Source: an uncultured Caryophanales bacterium (lineage in GTDB: Bacteria; Bacillota_I; Bacilli_A; RFN20; CAG-449). From it: a stretch of 64,000 nucleotides of DNA. The notes beneath the pieces are model-generated. The model had not been told where the DNA came from and did no database searches. It was given only the letters and a program-made list of their open reading frames with translations. This document shows, one piece after another, positions 46,435 to 55,111 of this stretch. The stretch is from positions 1 to 64,000 of the forward strand of contig CAMCEE010000002.1 of the NCBI GenBank assembly GCA_945873815.1, written 5' to 3'. Within the stretch, counting starts at the first letter, position 1, and each line of letters begins with the position of its first letter. A program made the translations under genes and the position numbers.

Positions 46435-47530
46435 AGAACTATACCATCAATTGTATATTACAAGAAAGTATCCTCCTGAATTTGAGGAATATCTTTTTCA
46501 TGTATTATTGAAAGTTAATGAAATAGTTTCCGAGAGATTAAATAAATCAAATGGAATCTTTTCTTGCAATGTTGATCCTGTTGTTTCACTTCGTTATGTA
46601 GTTGAAGAGCATATATACAATATGAGTTTAATTGAAAAAGTATACGTTGATAAATTCTTAAAAACAAAAGAATACTATGATCATTTAGTTAGAGTAGTAT
46701 CTGATAAAGTCTTTTTCAACGAATATCTTGAATATCATGCTGTATCGTATATATCAAAATATAATCCTTTAATTTCTACATTAGAATTGTTTTTGAATTA
46801 CATTATTAATAAATATGAGCAATTGCCAAGTAATTCTTCAATAGAACCAAAGATAAAATTAGATATATTGAAGAAAGGATTCTTCATGATTAAATCTGTT
46901 TTGAATTTATTATGTGATGGATATGAAACAGAGGCTTTTTCTACATGGAGAACGATTCATGAGGTAGAATGTGTTGCGAAGATTTTAGATGAAAAGCCAT
47001 ATCTTACGGAATCATATTATCTCCATATGCATTATAATTCGATTTATCGTGGTGGAGAAAAAGATAAGGAAAAAGTTGATGCGTTCTATGAAGAAGTTAA
47101 AGGTAAATTGAAAAAATGGGATTTAAAATCAAAAGATTTTAAGAAATTTTTAGAATATGGTTGGTTATTAGATATTAAGAACTGGAAAGAAGAATATCCA
47201 GAATTGAAACTTAATTTCCGTAAAGGCTTAGAATATGTTGCAGGGTTAGGTGCATATTCTAATCTATATGAGTCGAGTAGTGAAATAGCTCATGGATCTC
47301 CTTTATTAATATATTCAAGCAAGCCATATTATTTGAATATAACAATCATGTGTTTATATGAAACGTTCATTAGAATGGAATCGATGTTCGCAAGAGAAGT
47401 GGAAAAAGTAAAAGATATCGATTCAACTGCTTATTTTGGAATGAGAAATATCTATATTCCTGAAGTTAGAAAGAATATCTTAAAACTTAGGTTATTGTTA
47501 GATTATCATAATTCTAGCGATGATGAATAA
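46424..47530 (+). CDS. DUF5677-like protein
   Basis: A 368-aa mostly helical protein. The stretch LLCDGYETEAFSTWRTIHEVECVAKIL, and later YESSSEIAHGSPLL, recall the DUF5677 family (R/WRxxxE helix and a late SxxAHGS). Family function is unknown; related proteins sit in defence-like or accessory loci. I prefer ATG 46424 to GTG 46415, as it is placed after GCGGGTGA. Co-translated with the unknown gene upstream, ended by a strong terminator. Confidence 0.6.
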   Translation: MINKELYHQLYITRKYPPEFEEYLFHVLLKVNEIVSERLNKSNGIFSCNVDPVVSLRYVVEEHIYNMSLIEKVYVDKFLKTKEYYDHLVRVVSDKVFFNEYLEYHAVSYISKYNPLISTLELFLNYIINKYEQLPSNSSIEPKIKLDILKKGFFMIKSVLNLLCDGYETEAFSTWRTIHEVECVAKILDEKPYLTESYYLHMHYNSIYRGGEKDKEKVDAFYEEVKGKLKKWDLKSKDFKKFLEYGWLLDIKNWKEEYPELKLNFRKGLEYVAGLGAYSNLYESSSEIAHGSPLLIYSSKPYYLNITIMCLYETFIRMESMFAREVEKVKDIDSTAYFGMRNIYIPEVRKNILKLRLLLDYHNSSDDE

Positions 47531-47534
47531 TAAA

Positions 47535-47587
47535 AAAAGAACTCGATAGGAGACCTAATATATTGTCCCTATTGAGTTCTGTTTTTT
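47535..47587. terminator. Bidirectional terminator
   Basis: AGAACTCGATAGG (47537-47549) pairs with CCTATTGAGTTCT (47567-47579), 13 bp with one G-T, flanked by A and T runs, between the convergent DUF5677-like and purine permease genes. Confidence 0.88.
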
Positions 47588-47593
47588 ATATGG

Positions 47594-49120
47594 TTATAGA
47601 GTTACTGGAACGAGGAAGTAAACAAGGAATAAAGCGCATACGACAATTGATACGATGGAAACGCTGTATTTTGGAAGAGTTACTTTACCTTTCTTTTTGT
47701 CTATTGCATATTTAACTAAATCAACAACATAAACAAGTGAAGAGATGATGACGTATGAGATCATTCCAATTCCAATTCCTTTTGTAATCGAATACGATAA
47801 TACCATCATAATGATTGTTAAGAATGCTGGAACTGCGTTAGTAATCTCTTTAAAATCTATATCTTTGACATTTGACATCATTAGTACACCGACATACATC
47901 AATGCTCCTGCAGCTGCAGCACTTGGAATAAATGCAAATAATGGTAATAAGAAGATTGATAGGAAGAATAATAATGCAGTTACTAATGATGTGAAACCAG
48001 TTTTACCTCCTGCTGCAACTCCTGCGCCGGATTCTACAAATGTTGTAACAGTTGAAGTACCTACTGCAGCACCTAAAACAGTTGCGATTGAATCAGCATA
48101 CATGATTTTGTTGTAGTTTATTGGTTTACCATTTTCATCGATTAATCCAGCGTTAGTTGCACATCCAACTACCGTTCCCATAGTATCGAACATATCGATC
48201 ATAGAAAATGTGATGACAAGCATAACGCATGTTGCTAGAGAACCTTCTGGAAATGAGAAGCCTTCAGTAAAACAAGAGAAGAACACACCCTTACTTGGAT
48301 CCATTGAGAAAAAATTTGAAAAATTCTCCCAGAATTTCCATGTGACTCCAGGAACGTTTTCAATAAGGCAATCAACTGAAGTAACTCCAAGAGGAAGAGC
48401 AAGCAATGTGCCTGCGAAAATACCGATGATGACAGCTCCTTTAACTTTATAATGTGATAATACAGCAATAACGATGAATGAGAATAAACCAACAATTGCA
48501 GTTCTACCAGGGCCCCCAAGCGCCCAGTTTGCACTGCTAGTTAAATCGACAAAACCTGAGATGACGTATGGGTCACTTACAATGATTTTTGAGTTTTGGA
48601 AACCAATGTAAGCGATAAATAAACCAATACCTACTGTGATTGCCTTTCTTACTGAAGATGGAATACCTTCAAAGATTTTTTCTCTTAACGAAATAAGCTT
48701 TCCTGTTTCTTTATTTTTTCCACAAGGAATAATTGTTAATAGAAAGAAAATAATACCGCTTATGAGAACTAATAATAGAGCGTTTCCTAATGTGAAACTA
48801 AATCCTAAAGCACCTCCAACGATTGTTCCAACTGTTGAATTTAGTCCCATTCCAGAAGCTTGTGCAAATGGCATTTTTGCTAAGAGGGACATTAATAATG
48901 TTCCTATTATTGCTCCAAGTGCAGTGGCAATAAATAATGAGGACCATCTAGGGTCAGCTGTGCCACCCCATAGAATTGAGTTTGGGTTGACAATTAAAAT
49001 GTAAGACATTGCTAAGAAGGTAGCGATACCTGCGATGATTTCTTCTTTGAATGATGAATGATGTTTGCTAATTCCAAAGAAACCATCTGCTTTCTCTTTT
49101 AGAGACATTTTACTATTCAT
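47594..49120 (-). CDS. NCS2 family hypoxanthine/guanine permease (PbuG/AzgA type)
   Basis: A purine:proton symporter of the AzgA-like branch: FFGISKHHSSFKEEIIAGIATFLAMSYILIVNP at the N-terminus, MPFAQASGMGLNSTVGTIV, FSMIDMFDTMGTVVG and ESGAGVAAGGKTGFTSLV. About 12 membrane segments, 508 aa from the chosen start. The listed start at 49213 lies in the riboswitch; ATG 49120 has AGAAAGGA upstream and gives the normal N-terminus. A guanine riboswitch with terminator controls it, so uptake is shut off when guanine or hypoxanthine is plentiful. Confidence 0.92.
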   Translation of the reverse strand: MNSKMSLKEKADGFFGISKHHSSFKEEIIAGIATFLAMSYILIVNPNSILWGGTADPRWSSLFIATALGAIIGTLLMSLLAKMPFAQASGMGLNSTVGTIVGGALGFSFTLGNALLLVLISGIIFFLLTIIPCGKNKETGKLISLREKIFEGIPSSVRKAITVGIGLFIAYIGFQNSKIIVSDPYVISGFVDLTSSANWALGGPGRTAIVGLFSFIVIAVLSHYKVKGAVIIGIFAGTLLALPLGVTSVDCLIENVPGVTWKFWENFSNFFSMDPSKGVFFSCFTEGFSFPEGSLATCVMLVITFSMIDMFDTMGTVVGCATNAGLIDENGKPINYNKIMYADSIATVLGAAVGTSTVTTFVESGAGVAAGGKTGFTSLVTALLFFLSIFLLPLFAFIPSAAAAGALMYVGVLMMSNVKDIDFKEITNAVPAFLTIIMMVLSYSITKGIGIGMISYVIISSLVYVVDLVKYAIDKKKGKVTLPKYSVSIVSIVVCALFLVYFLVPVTL

Positions 49121-49141
49121 TTTTGAATCCTTTCTGCTTTT

Positions 49142-49171
49142 GAAAAAATAAAATCCGTCAAGTATGACGGA
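49142..49171 (-). terminator. Riboswitch-controlled terminator
   Basis: On the minus strand TCCGTCA-TACT-TGACGGA followed by ATTTTATTTTTT. The left arm can instead pair with TGACGGA in the 3' strand of aptamer P1, giving an antiterminator. Confidence 0.9.
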
Positions 49172-49208
49172 ATGCAAAAAAAGAATTAAAAAATTCGTAA
49201 TATGATCC

Positions 49209-49270
49209 GTCATAGTCCTAGTTTACGGCTAAGGGTAGAGACTGCTTTCCATATCAAAGCATTATATGAC
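49209..49270 (-). ncRNA. Guanine (purine) riboswitch aptamer
   Basis: Minus-strand sequence GTCATATAAT...GATATGG...TCTCTACC...GGACTATGAC matches the purine aptamer core: P1 GTCATA/TATGAC, J1/2 TAAT, P2 and P3 with their loops, and J3/1 with C at the base-recognition position (GACTATG, not GATTATG), so it should sense guanine or hypoxanthine. It lies 90 nt before the permease start with an overlapping antiterminator/terminator, the OFF arrangement. Confidence 0.93.
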
Positions 49271-49294
49271 TATTTAGTTTTTCAACGCACTTTC

Positions 49295-49323
49295 ATCTTA
49301 ACAAAATGGTAGATCACCTTCAA
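49295..49323 (-). promoter_or_regulatory. Promoter of the riboswitch-permease transcript
   Basis: Minus strand TTGAAG and TAAGAT, 17 bp apart; expected start about 18 nt before the aptamer. Confidence 0.55.
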
Positions 49324-49369
49324 TAAAACAAGAGAAAAAAAGAATGTTTTGTCTATAAAAATGCTTACA

Positions 49370-49398
49370 TAAAAAATGAGATAGAATTTTCTATCTCA
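49370..49398 (-). terminator. Terminator of the TGS-kinase gene
   Basis: Minus strand TGAGATAG-AAAATT-CTATCTCA followed by TTTTTT, 17 nt after the gene's stop. Confidence 0.85.
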
Positions 49399-49415
49399 CA
49401 TTTATGATTCTCTTA

Positions 49416-51080
49416 TTATACGTCTTGGAAACAAGAACCACCGATGAATTCTCTAATAATAGAATTGCATGGAGCCCATTTATCATCAAGATTTACGAAT
49501 AATTTCAAGAATTTGATTAAACGATTAGCCATAGGATAATATGGTGAATCTTGATCAATTGCAGTTAATAGTGGCAATGCGTATTTTCTCATAATGCATA
49601 ATTCGTATGGTAGCAATGAATTGAAGACGTAGTCAGCATTCTCTTGCGTATCATAAATCCATTTAAATTCACCTTTACGGACGGAAGGCCACATGGAAAT
49701 TGTTTCTTCTGCAGAGGAACCTCTAAATTGATAATCGCGGACTATTCTTCTTACTAGTCTTAAATCTGTTAATGAAATTGGATTTTGATTATCAATGTTG
49801 ATTTGAGCTTGTGGAGCAATAAATATTTTGAATTTTTGATGTTTTGCAATGAGTGAAGTTAGTTTTTCATTTAAAGCGTGGATACCCTCGATGATAATTG
49901 GTTGATTATCTTTAATCTTAATTTTTCTTCCTTCAACTCTTTTTCCAAGTTTGAAATCAAATTTTGGTAATACAACAGCTTCACCATTAATTAAATCGAG
50001 CATGTTTTTATTGATTAAATCAACATCCAATGCATCTAAGCATTCTAAATCTGGCTTTCCTTCTTCATCAAGAGGAATATCTTTTTTCTCTTTATAATAA
50101 TCGTCTAAAGATATTCTTATTGGTTTTAAACCAAGGGACATTAATTCTACTCTTAATCTATTTGCAAATGTTGTTTTTCCTGAACTTGATGGACCTGCAA
50201 CGCAAATTAGTCTAATATCATCAGAATTAGAAGCAATTTTTTGTCCTAATTCTGCGAGCATATTATTGTGATGTTGTTCACATAAATTGATAAAATCAAT
50301 AGGTCCTTCTACTTCTGCGTAATGGTTGATTGCGCTTACAGAATCCGTTCCAACTTTCTTTGCCCAAACGTATGAGTCTTTTAATGTCTTACTAAAGACT
50401 GGAGCATCAATAAAGTCAGGGATTTGTCCTTTTGTTTCGCTTCTTGGATATTGAATGATAATACCATTTCCATATACTCTTAGTGAATATTCTTTTATAT
50501 GCCCAGTGGAAGGAACCATATGGCCGTACATGTAGTTCATATATCCATTGCATTCATAGAAATGGACTGTTTTTTCTGGACGATATTTTAGAATAGCAAT
50601 CTTATCTAAATATCCGATAGAACGATAAATCCTCTTTGCTTCTTCGTTTGGAACAACTTTCCTAACTAAAGGATAATCATGAGCAATGATATCATCAATC
50701 TCATCCTTTAATTTTTTTACTAGTTCAGGTGTAATTTGGAAATTTTCTTTTTTTCTCGAGAGGGTGGAAAACGTTAAATAAATTGAACGGGAAATGTTAT
50801 ATGAGTATTTGATTGTTAAATTTGGGAATACTCTAGAACAAGCCATTGCAACAATATATCTTAATGATGTTTCATATGGTTTAATAGCTTCATAATCGCT
50901 TTTTTTCAAGAGTTTTACGTCTGCATTATAATATAGTTCATAAGATAATTCTCTTAAGCGATTATTTACTTTGGCATAGATGTAATCATGGACGTCACCT
51001 TCGATTAAATCGATGAGTTTCACTTTTTTAGTAAATGTTAATTCACGGTTGTCTACTTTAACTGTAAATGTGTTATCCAT
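49416..51080 (-). CDS. TGS/SAD-uridine kinase-like nucleoside kinase
   Basis: A 554-aa fusion. Residues 1-60 are a TGS-like ubiquitin fold; about 60-235 resembles the second-additional domain of threonyl-tRNA synthetase (HFYECNGYMNYMYGHMVPST). From about 285 there is a phosphoribulokinase/uridine-kinase P-loop: CVAGPSSSGKTTFANRL, ISLDDYYKEKKDIP, DALDVDLIN, IIEGIHALNE and RLVRRIVRDYQFRG. The family is widespread in Firmicutes and is annotated as nucleoside or uridine kinase; the real substrate is unsettled. GGAGGAC precedes the ATG. It has its own promoter and terminator, and a cre-like site lies about 110-125 nt upstream. Confidence 0.9.
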   Translation of the reverse strand: MDNTFTVKVDNRELTFTKKVKLIDLIEGDVHDYIYAKVNNRLRELSYELYYNADVKLLKKSDYEAIKPYETSLRYIVAMACSRVFPNLTIKYSYNISRSIYLTFSTLSRKKENFQITPELVKKLKDEIDDIIAHDYPLVRKVVPNEEAKRIYRSIGYLDKIAILKYRPEKTVHFYECNGYMNYMYGHMVPSTGHIKEYSLRVYGNGIIIQYPRSETKGQIPDFIDAPVFSKTLKDSYVWAKKVGTDSVSAINHYAEVEGPIDFINLCEQHHNNMLAELGQKIASNSDDIRLICVAGPSSSGKTTFANRLRVELMSLGLKPIRISLDDYYKEKKDIPLDEEGKPDLECLDALDVDLINKNMLDLINGEAVVLPKFDFKLGKRVEGRKIKIKDNQPIIIEGIHALNEKLTSLIAKHQKFKIFIAPQAQINIDNQNPISLTDLRLVRRIVRDYQFRGSSAEETISMWPSVRKGEFKWIYDTQENADYVFNSLLPYELCIMRKYALPLLTAIDQDSPYYPMANRLIKFLKLFVNLDDKWAPCNSIIREFIGGSCFQDV

Positions 51081-51114
51081 TTTCTGTCCTCCTTTAGCAC
51101 TGCGTGCTCATATA

Positions 51115-51143
51115 ATGATACAATGGAGAAGAAAAAATAGCAA
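51115..51143 (-). promoter_or_regulatory. Promoter of the TGS-kinase gene
   Basis: Minus strand TTGCTA and TATCAT with a 17-bp spacer; the leader holds a short AGCAC-GCA-GTGCT hairpin next to the ribosome site. Confidence 0.6.
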
Positions 51144-51192
51144 TAATAAAAAAATTGGATTCAAAAATTAATTACAAAGTAATTAAATTATG

Positions 51193-51206
51193 TGTAAGCG
51201 ATTACA
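51193..51206. promoter_or_regulatory. cre-like palindrome
   Basis: TGTAAGCGATTACA matches the CcpA cre consensus TGNAANCGNTNNCA with central CG. It lies midway between the divergent promoters of the kinase gene (about 50 bp) and tRNA-fMet (about 58 bp). Confidence 0.65.
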
Positions 51207-51263
51207 TTATTGCTATATAGAATTGATGAAAATGCGAAAGAAGCAAAATAATTTTAAAAAAAC

Positions 51264-51292
51264 TTGCATATAATATATATTAATGATATTAT
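51264..51292 (+). promoter_or_regulatory. Promoter of tRNA-fMet
   Basis: TTGCAT (51264-51269) and TATTAT (51287-51292), 17-bp spacer, about 18 nt before the mature tRNA 5' end. Confidence 0.75.
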
Positions 51293-51309
51293 AAACAAGC
51301 AAACCACAT

Positions 51310-51386
51310 CGCAGGGTAGAGCAGCCTGGTAGCTCGTCGGGCCCATAACCCGGAGGCCGCAAGTTCAAATCTTGCCCCTGCAACCA
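51310..51386 (+). tRNA. tRNA-fMet (CAU), initiator
   Basis: A 77-nt cloverleaf: acceptor CGCAGGG/CCCTGCA, D stem GAGC/GCTC, anticodon loop CCCATAA on a stem with three G-C pairs, T-loop TTCAAAT and an encoded CCA. The C1-A72 mismatch and the GGG/CCC pairs mark an initiator tRNA. It is single, with its own promoter and terminator. Confidence 0.97.
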
Positions 51387-51397
51387 ATGAGAATTCA

Positions 51398-51420
51398 AAT
51401 GCCGAAAGGCATTTTTTTTG
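51398..51420 (+). terminator. Terminator of tRNA-fMet
   Basis: AATGCC-GAAA-GGCATT with eight T residues and a GNRA loop, 11 nt after the CCA. Confidence 0.93.
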
Positions 51421-51423
51421 TTA

Positions 51424-51450
51424 ATAAAAAAGGTGAACATTTGTTCACCT
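51424..51450 (-). terminator. Terminator of the M18 aminopeptidase gene
   Basis: Minus strand AGGTGAACA-AA-TGTTCACCT followed by TTTTTAT, directly after the stop. Confidence 0.85.
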
Positions 51451-51451
51451 A

Positions 51452-52762
51452 CTATTCTAAGATGATCTCCTCTTTATTGATTTTTATTGATGTTGAATAA
51501 TATTCTTTCATTGCTTTAATCATGTGTTCGATATCTTCTACTCCTGCAGTTTCATATGAAGAATGCATTGCAAGTTGAGGTAACCCAATATCAACTGACA
51601 TTATGGAAACATGTGAACAAGAAATATTACCTAATGTTCCACCACCTCTTAAATCGGCACGATTAGTAAATAATTGTGTAGGAACATTTACTTTGGAACA
51701 AATCTCATTAAATACTCCACAACTTATTCCATCGGTTGTATACGATTGAGAGGCATTGAACTTAATGACAATTCCTTTGTTCATATATACTTTATTTAAT
51801 CCATCTGAAACTTCAGGGTGGTTTGGATGGACTGCGTGTGCATTATCTGCGCTTACTAAGAATGATGTTCCAAGTGCTTTATTATATGTTTCTTCGTTTC
51901 CTCCAAGAGAGAATACAATTCTTCTTAATGTATCAAATAAGAATGATGAATCTGCTCCTTGTCTAGTTCTTGACCCAACTTCCTCATTGTCAAAACAGCA
52001 ATATACATTGATTGAATTATTATTATTTCCTTCTAAAAAGCCTTGAAGTGTTGTATAAGCACATTCTAGATCATCAAGCTTTGGAGCGGAAATGAACTCG
52101 TTGTTGTATCCCCATATTCTAACTAAATCACGATTATATAAGAATAAATCATGAGATATTATATTTTCTTTATTGATATTTAGTTCACGTGCAATTGCTT
52201 CTTCGATAGTAGCTTCTCCATTAAGAGACAATAATGGTTGCATATCTGTTGCAAAGCTATAAGTAGCATTTGAATTAGCATTTCTATTGAAATGAATAGC
52301 AAGACTTGGGATGATTAATAAATCACGATTAATATTTACTAATCTAATACTTAGTTTATTCTCATCTTTAACTAAGACTCTTCCGGCAACTGATAGCGGT
52401 CTATCAAACCATGGAGCACATAGCATTCCTCCATATCCTTCGACTGATAAGCGTGAATATAATTGTGAAGATAATGATGAGTTTGGCTTAACTTTAAATG
52501 TTGGTGAATCAGAATGGCTAGCAGATATATTAAAAGAAATATTGTCTGTTTTATCTACATTTTCACCAATCTTAAATGCGATGATTGATGATCCATTTCT
52601 AGAGATGAAGTAATTAGTATTTTTTTGTAGATTAAATTCTTTGTTTTCTTCTAATTCGATAAATCCATTTTCTTTTAATTCCTTCTCAATATTATCTATA
52701 ACATGGAAAACGGATGGACTATTATTAATAAAAAGCGATAGTTTATTTAAGTAATTGTTCAT
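51452..52762 (-). CDS. M18 family aminopeptidase
   Basis: A dinuclear zinc aminopeptidase: NISASHSDSPTFKVKP (first metal His-x-Asp), GGMLCAPWFDRPLSVAGRV, CFDNEEVGSRTRQGADS with the catalytic Glu pair, SADNAHAVHPNHPE, RADLRGGGTLGNI, and PQLAMHSSYETAGVED with the last metal His. 436 aa, normal for the family. It removes N-terminal acidic or neutral residues from peptides in the cytoplasm. Single gene with AAGGAG ribosome site (AAAACTCC on plus) and its own terminator. Confidence 0.93.
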   Translation of the reverse strand: MNNYLNKLSLFINNSPSVFHVIDNIEKELKENGFIELEENKEFNLQKNTNYFISRNGSSIIAFKIGENVDKTDNISFNISASHSDSPTFKVKPNSSLSSQLYSRLSVEGYGGMLCAPWFDRPLSVAGRVLVKDENKLSIRLVNINRDLLIIPSLAIHFNRNANSNATYSFATDMQPLLSLNGEATIEEAIARELNINKENIISHDLFLYNRDLVRIWGYNNEFISAPKLDDLECAYTTLQGFLEGNNNNSINVYCCFDNEEVGSRTRQGADSSFLFDTLRRIVFSLGGNEETYNKALGTSFLVSADNAHAVHPNHPEVSDGLNKVYMNKGIVIKFNASQSYTTDGISCGVFNEICSKVNVPTQLFTNRADLRGGGTLGNISCSHVSIMSVDIGLPQLAMHSSYETAGVEDIEHMIKAMKEYYSTSIKINKEEIILE

Positions 52763-53159
52763 ATAGTAAAACTCCTTTTTTATATTGTATATATAATTTA
52801 TTATTATTTCAGTATTTTTAAATGAAATTAAATAACAATAAATAGATTTAATAATAAATAAAAGCGATTTTTTGATGATACAAGATATATAATCTGATTG
52901 ATGAAGAATACATTATTAGATAAAATAAAAAAAGAAGTGGTGTTATGAAAATCTATGAAAATCTATGAAAATTTTGAAAATGATTTTTCTTTTTTTTATA
53001 TTGTTTTTTGCATAGAATAAAGGAAAAGTGTGCGAAATCGCTGAATGTATGAAAATTTCACTATTTATCTTTATATAATAAAAAGAAAAATATATAAAAA
53101 GAAAAAGTATTGAGTGTTATAATATTATTGTTACGTTGATGAATATAAGGAGAAAGAGC
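52763..53159. other. 397-bp AT-rich gap with short tandem repeats
   Basis: No gene seen. It holds three near copies of ATGAAAATCT (about 52945-52972) and, at its end, an extended -10 TGTTATAAT (53115-53123) that probably starts the PucR-type gene. Confidence 0.5.
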
Positions 53160-53729
53160 ATGGAAAAGTATTATCATTTTATTTTTAGAGGTAAATTGAA
53201 TAAGGACGAATTAATTGAAGTAATCTCTGGAGTTTACCATAAAGAGTATGAATTAAAAATCATTAGTAATGGTACTGGTTATATTAAAGCAGGCGTTGAT
53301 TTTTATGATTCCTTAATGAATATTCATCAAATAATGGAGATGGATTTAGATTGCCCTTTTACTTTTCTAGTTAGTTTTGAAAATGGTGAATTATCTTCTA
53401 TGGCATTAAGTAAATGTAATATACTATTTCCAAATCAAATTACAAATCTTAGTATGATATATTTTGCTTCCTTAATGCATGGAGAAAAAGAATTGACGAA
53501 TAAACTTGATGCTATTTTTTTAGATGTAGGGTATGAAGTAATACAAACGGCATTAACATTCATTGAATGTGGAATGAATGCATCTTTAGCTGCAAAGAGA
53601 TTATATGTTCATCGTAATACGTTCAATTATCGATTGAATGCGTTCATTTGCAAAACTGGCATTGATATTAGAGATTATGACAATGCAAATTTATTTGATT
53701 TATACATAAAGCAAAACGCAATAAAGTAG
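53160..53729 (+). CDS. PucR-type HTH regulator-like protein
   Basis: A 189-aa protein from ATG 53160 (AAGGAGAAA before it; the listed start at 53136 has none). The C-terminal 55 residues are a PucR/CdaR-type helix-turn-helix: ALTFIECGMNASLAAKRLYV, HRNTFNYRLNAFICKTGIDI, RDYDNANLFDLYI. The N-terminal 130 residues are not recognised and are shorter than the usual sensor part. As it lies just upstream of msmX and the maltodextrin genes, it is a candidate activator for them, as CdaR-type proteins act on sugar-acid genes; this is inference. Confidence 0.8.
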   Translation: MEKYYHFIFRGKLNKDELIEVISGVYHKEYELKIISNGTGYIKAGVDFYDSLMNIHQIMEMDLDCPFTFLVSFENGELSSMALSKCNILFPNQITNLSMIYFASLMHGEKELTNKLDAIFLDVGYEVIQTALTFIECGMNASLAAKRLYVHRNTFNYRLNAFICKTGIDIRDYDNANLFDLYIKQNAIK

Positions 53730-53732
53730 ATT

Positions 53733-53775
53733 TGTGCAATTTGCACATATTGATATTTGAATAATGTGCTATAAT
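53733..53775 (+). promoter_or_regulatory. Palindrome and extended -10 promoter of the msmX-like gene
   Basis: TGTGCAA-T-TTGCACA (53733-53747), a perfect 15-bp palindrome, lies 23 bp before TGC-TATAAT (53767-53775). The lack of a good -35 suggests that a factor bound at the palindrome assists transcription. Confidence 0.6.
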
Positions 53776-53803
53776 ATAGATAATTTCTAAAGGAGAAGAA
53801 AAA

Positions 53804-54898
53804 ATGGAAAATGAAAACAAAGGATATGTTTCATTAAGACATATCGATAAAATTTATGATAATAATGTTCAAGCAGTATTTGATTTCAATTTAGATATTC
53901 AAAAGCATGAATTCATCGTATTTGTTGGACCTTCAGGATGTGGTAAATCAACAACACTAAGAATGATTGCAGGTCTTGAAGATATTACAAAAGGTGAATT
54001 ATTTATTGATAACGAATTATGCAATGATAAAACGCCAAAGGACAGAGACATTGCAATGGTATTCCAATCATATGCGTTATATCCACACATGTCTGTATAT
54101 GAGAACATGGCTTTCGGATTGAAGATTAGAAGAATGCCAAAATATGAAATTGATAGACGAGTTCATAATGCTGCAAGAATTTTACAAATTGAAGAATACT
54201 TAGATAGAAAACCAAAAGCATTATCTGGTGGTCAAAGACAACGTGTTGCTTTAGGTAGAGCTATTGTTAGAAACGCAAAGGTATTCTTAATGGATGAACC
54301 TTTATCAAACTTGGATGCTAAATTGAGAGTTCAAATGAGATCTGAAATCATTAAACTTCACGAATCACTAAACGCAACAACTATTTATGTTACTCACGAC
54401 CAAACTGAAGCTATGACTATGGCATCAAGAATTGTAGTTATGAAATTAGGAAGAATTCAACAAATAGGAACTCCTATTGAGATTTATAATAATCCTGCAA
54501 ACTTATTCGTTGCTGGATTTATTGGTAGCCCTGCAATGAATTTCTTAAAGGTTAAATTCGATAAAGGCGTTATTACTATGGCTGATGGAAATAAACTTAC
54601 ACTAAATAAAGAAATATTCGAAGGAAAGAATATTCCTGAAAATGTAATTTTCGGTATTAGACCTGAAAACATCGTTAAGGCTTCAGATGATGAAAAAGGT
54701 AATGGAGTATACGAAGTTAAAGTGTCGGTTGCTGAATTACTTGGTAATGAATACTATGTTCACTTTACTCTTGGAAAAGGAGAAGTCATTGCAAAGATTC
54801 CAGCAGAAACACCAATTGCTAATGGTTCAATGATTAAAGTGCGTTTCTTGTTAGATAAAGTTCATTTCTTCGATCCAGAAACGGAAAAAGCAATTTAA
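53804..54898 (+). CDS. msmX: Sugar ABC transporter ATPase, MsmX/UgpC-like
   Basis: ATPase for CUT1 sugar importers: Walker A GPSGCGKSTTLRM, VFQSYALYPHMSVYENMAFG, signature LSGGQRQRVALGRAI, Walker B VFLMDEPLSNLDAKLRVQM, VTHDQTEAM, and a C-terminal regulatory OB-fold (FGIRPENIV, AELLGNEYYVHF). 364 aa. It stands before the binding protein and permease genes and is the obvious motor of the MalF/MalG-like transporter, though MsmX proteins often serve several importers. Own promoter with a palindrome and own terminator. Confidence 0.92.
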   Translation: MENENKGYVSLRHIDKIYDNNVQAVFDFNLDIQKHEFIVFVGPSGCGKSTTLRMIAGLEDITKGELFIDNELCNDKTPKDRDIAMVFQSYALYPHMSVYENMAFGLKIRRMPKYEIDRRVHNAARILQIEEYLDRKPKALSGGQRQRVALGRAIVRNAKVFLMDEPLSNLDAKLRVQMRSEIIKLHESLNATTIYVTHDQTEAMTMASRIVVMKLGRIQQIGTPIEIYNNPANLFVAGFIGSPAMNFLKVKFDKGVITMADGNKLTLNKEIFEGKNIPENVIFGIRPENIVKASDDEKGNGVYEVKVSVAELLGNEYYVHFTLGKGEVIAKIPAETPIANGSMIKVRFLLDKVHFFDPETEKAI

Positions 54899-54914
54899 GA
54901 TTAAAAAATATAAA

Positions 54915-54945
54915 GGTAAACTTCAAAAAAGTTTACTTTTTTTAT
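54915..54945 (+). terminator. Terminator of the msmX-like gene
   Basis: GTAAACT-TCAAAAA-AGTTTAC followed by seven T residues. Confidence 0.9.
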
Positions 54946-54950
54946 GTAAA

Positions 54951-55001
54951 TGTAAATGCTTACATTTTTTTGTTGCTTTTGCGTATGCACGTGCGTATAA
55001 T
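54951..55001 (+). promoter_or_regulatory. Regulated promoter of the lipoprotein-malE operon
   Basis: A cre-like TGTAAATGCTTACA (54951-54964) stands just upstream of TTGCTT-17-TATAAT (54973-55001). A near-palindrome TATGCACGTGCGTA (54984-54997), with central CG as in LacI/MalR-type operators, overlaps the -10. The following leader (55021-55085) has GTGAG...CTCAC and GCAAAATC...GATTTGC pairings. Confidence 0.65.
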
Positions 55002-55111
55002 ATAGTTATAAACATAAAGCGAGTGAGAAAAAGAGTTTGGAAATATATCCCGCAAAATCATATAGATTTGCTTAGCGATTCTTTATACTCACCAGAAAAT
55101 GGAGGAATAAT

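Noticed and set aside
48235-48534. 99-aa minus-strand ORF inside the NCS2 permease region
   Set aside because: Shadow frame of a clearly coding gene; low-complexity Leu-rich translation without a start signal.
51213-51440. 75-aa minus-strand ORF over the tRNA-fMet
   Set aside because: Antisense to a tRNA and its terminator; a common false ORF from tRNA genes.
52945-52972. ATGAAAATCT tandem as a possible iteron/origin
   Set aside because: Only three short imperfect copies and no DnaA boxes or replication gene nearby.
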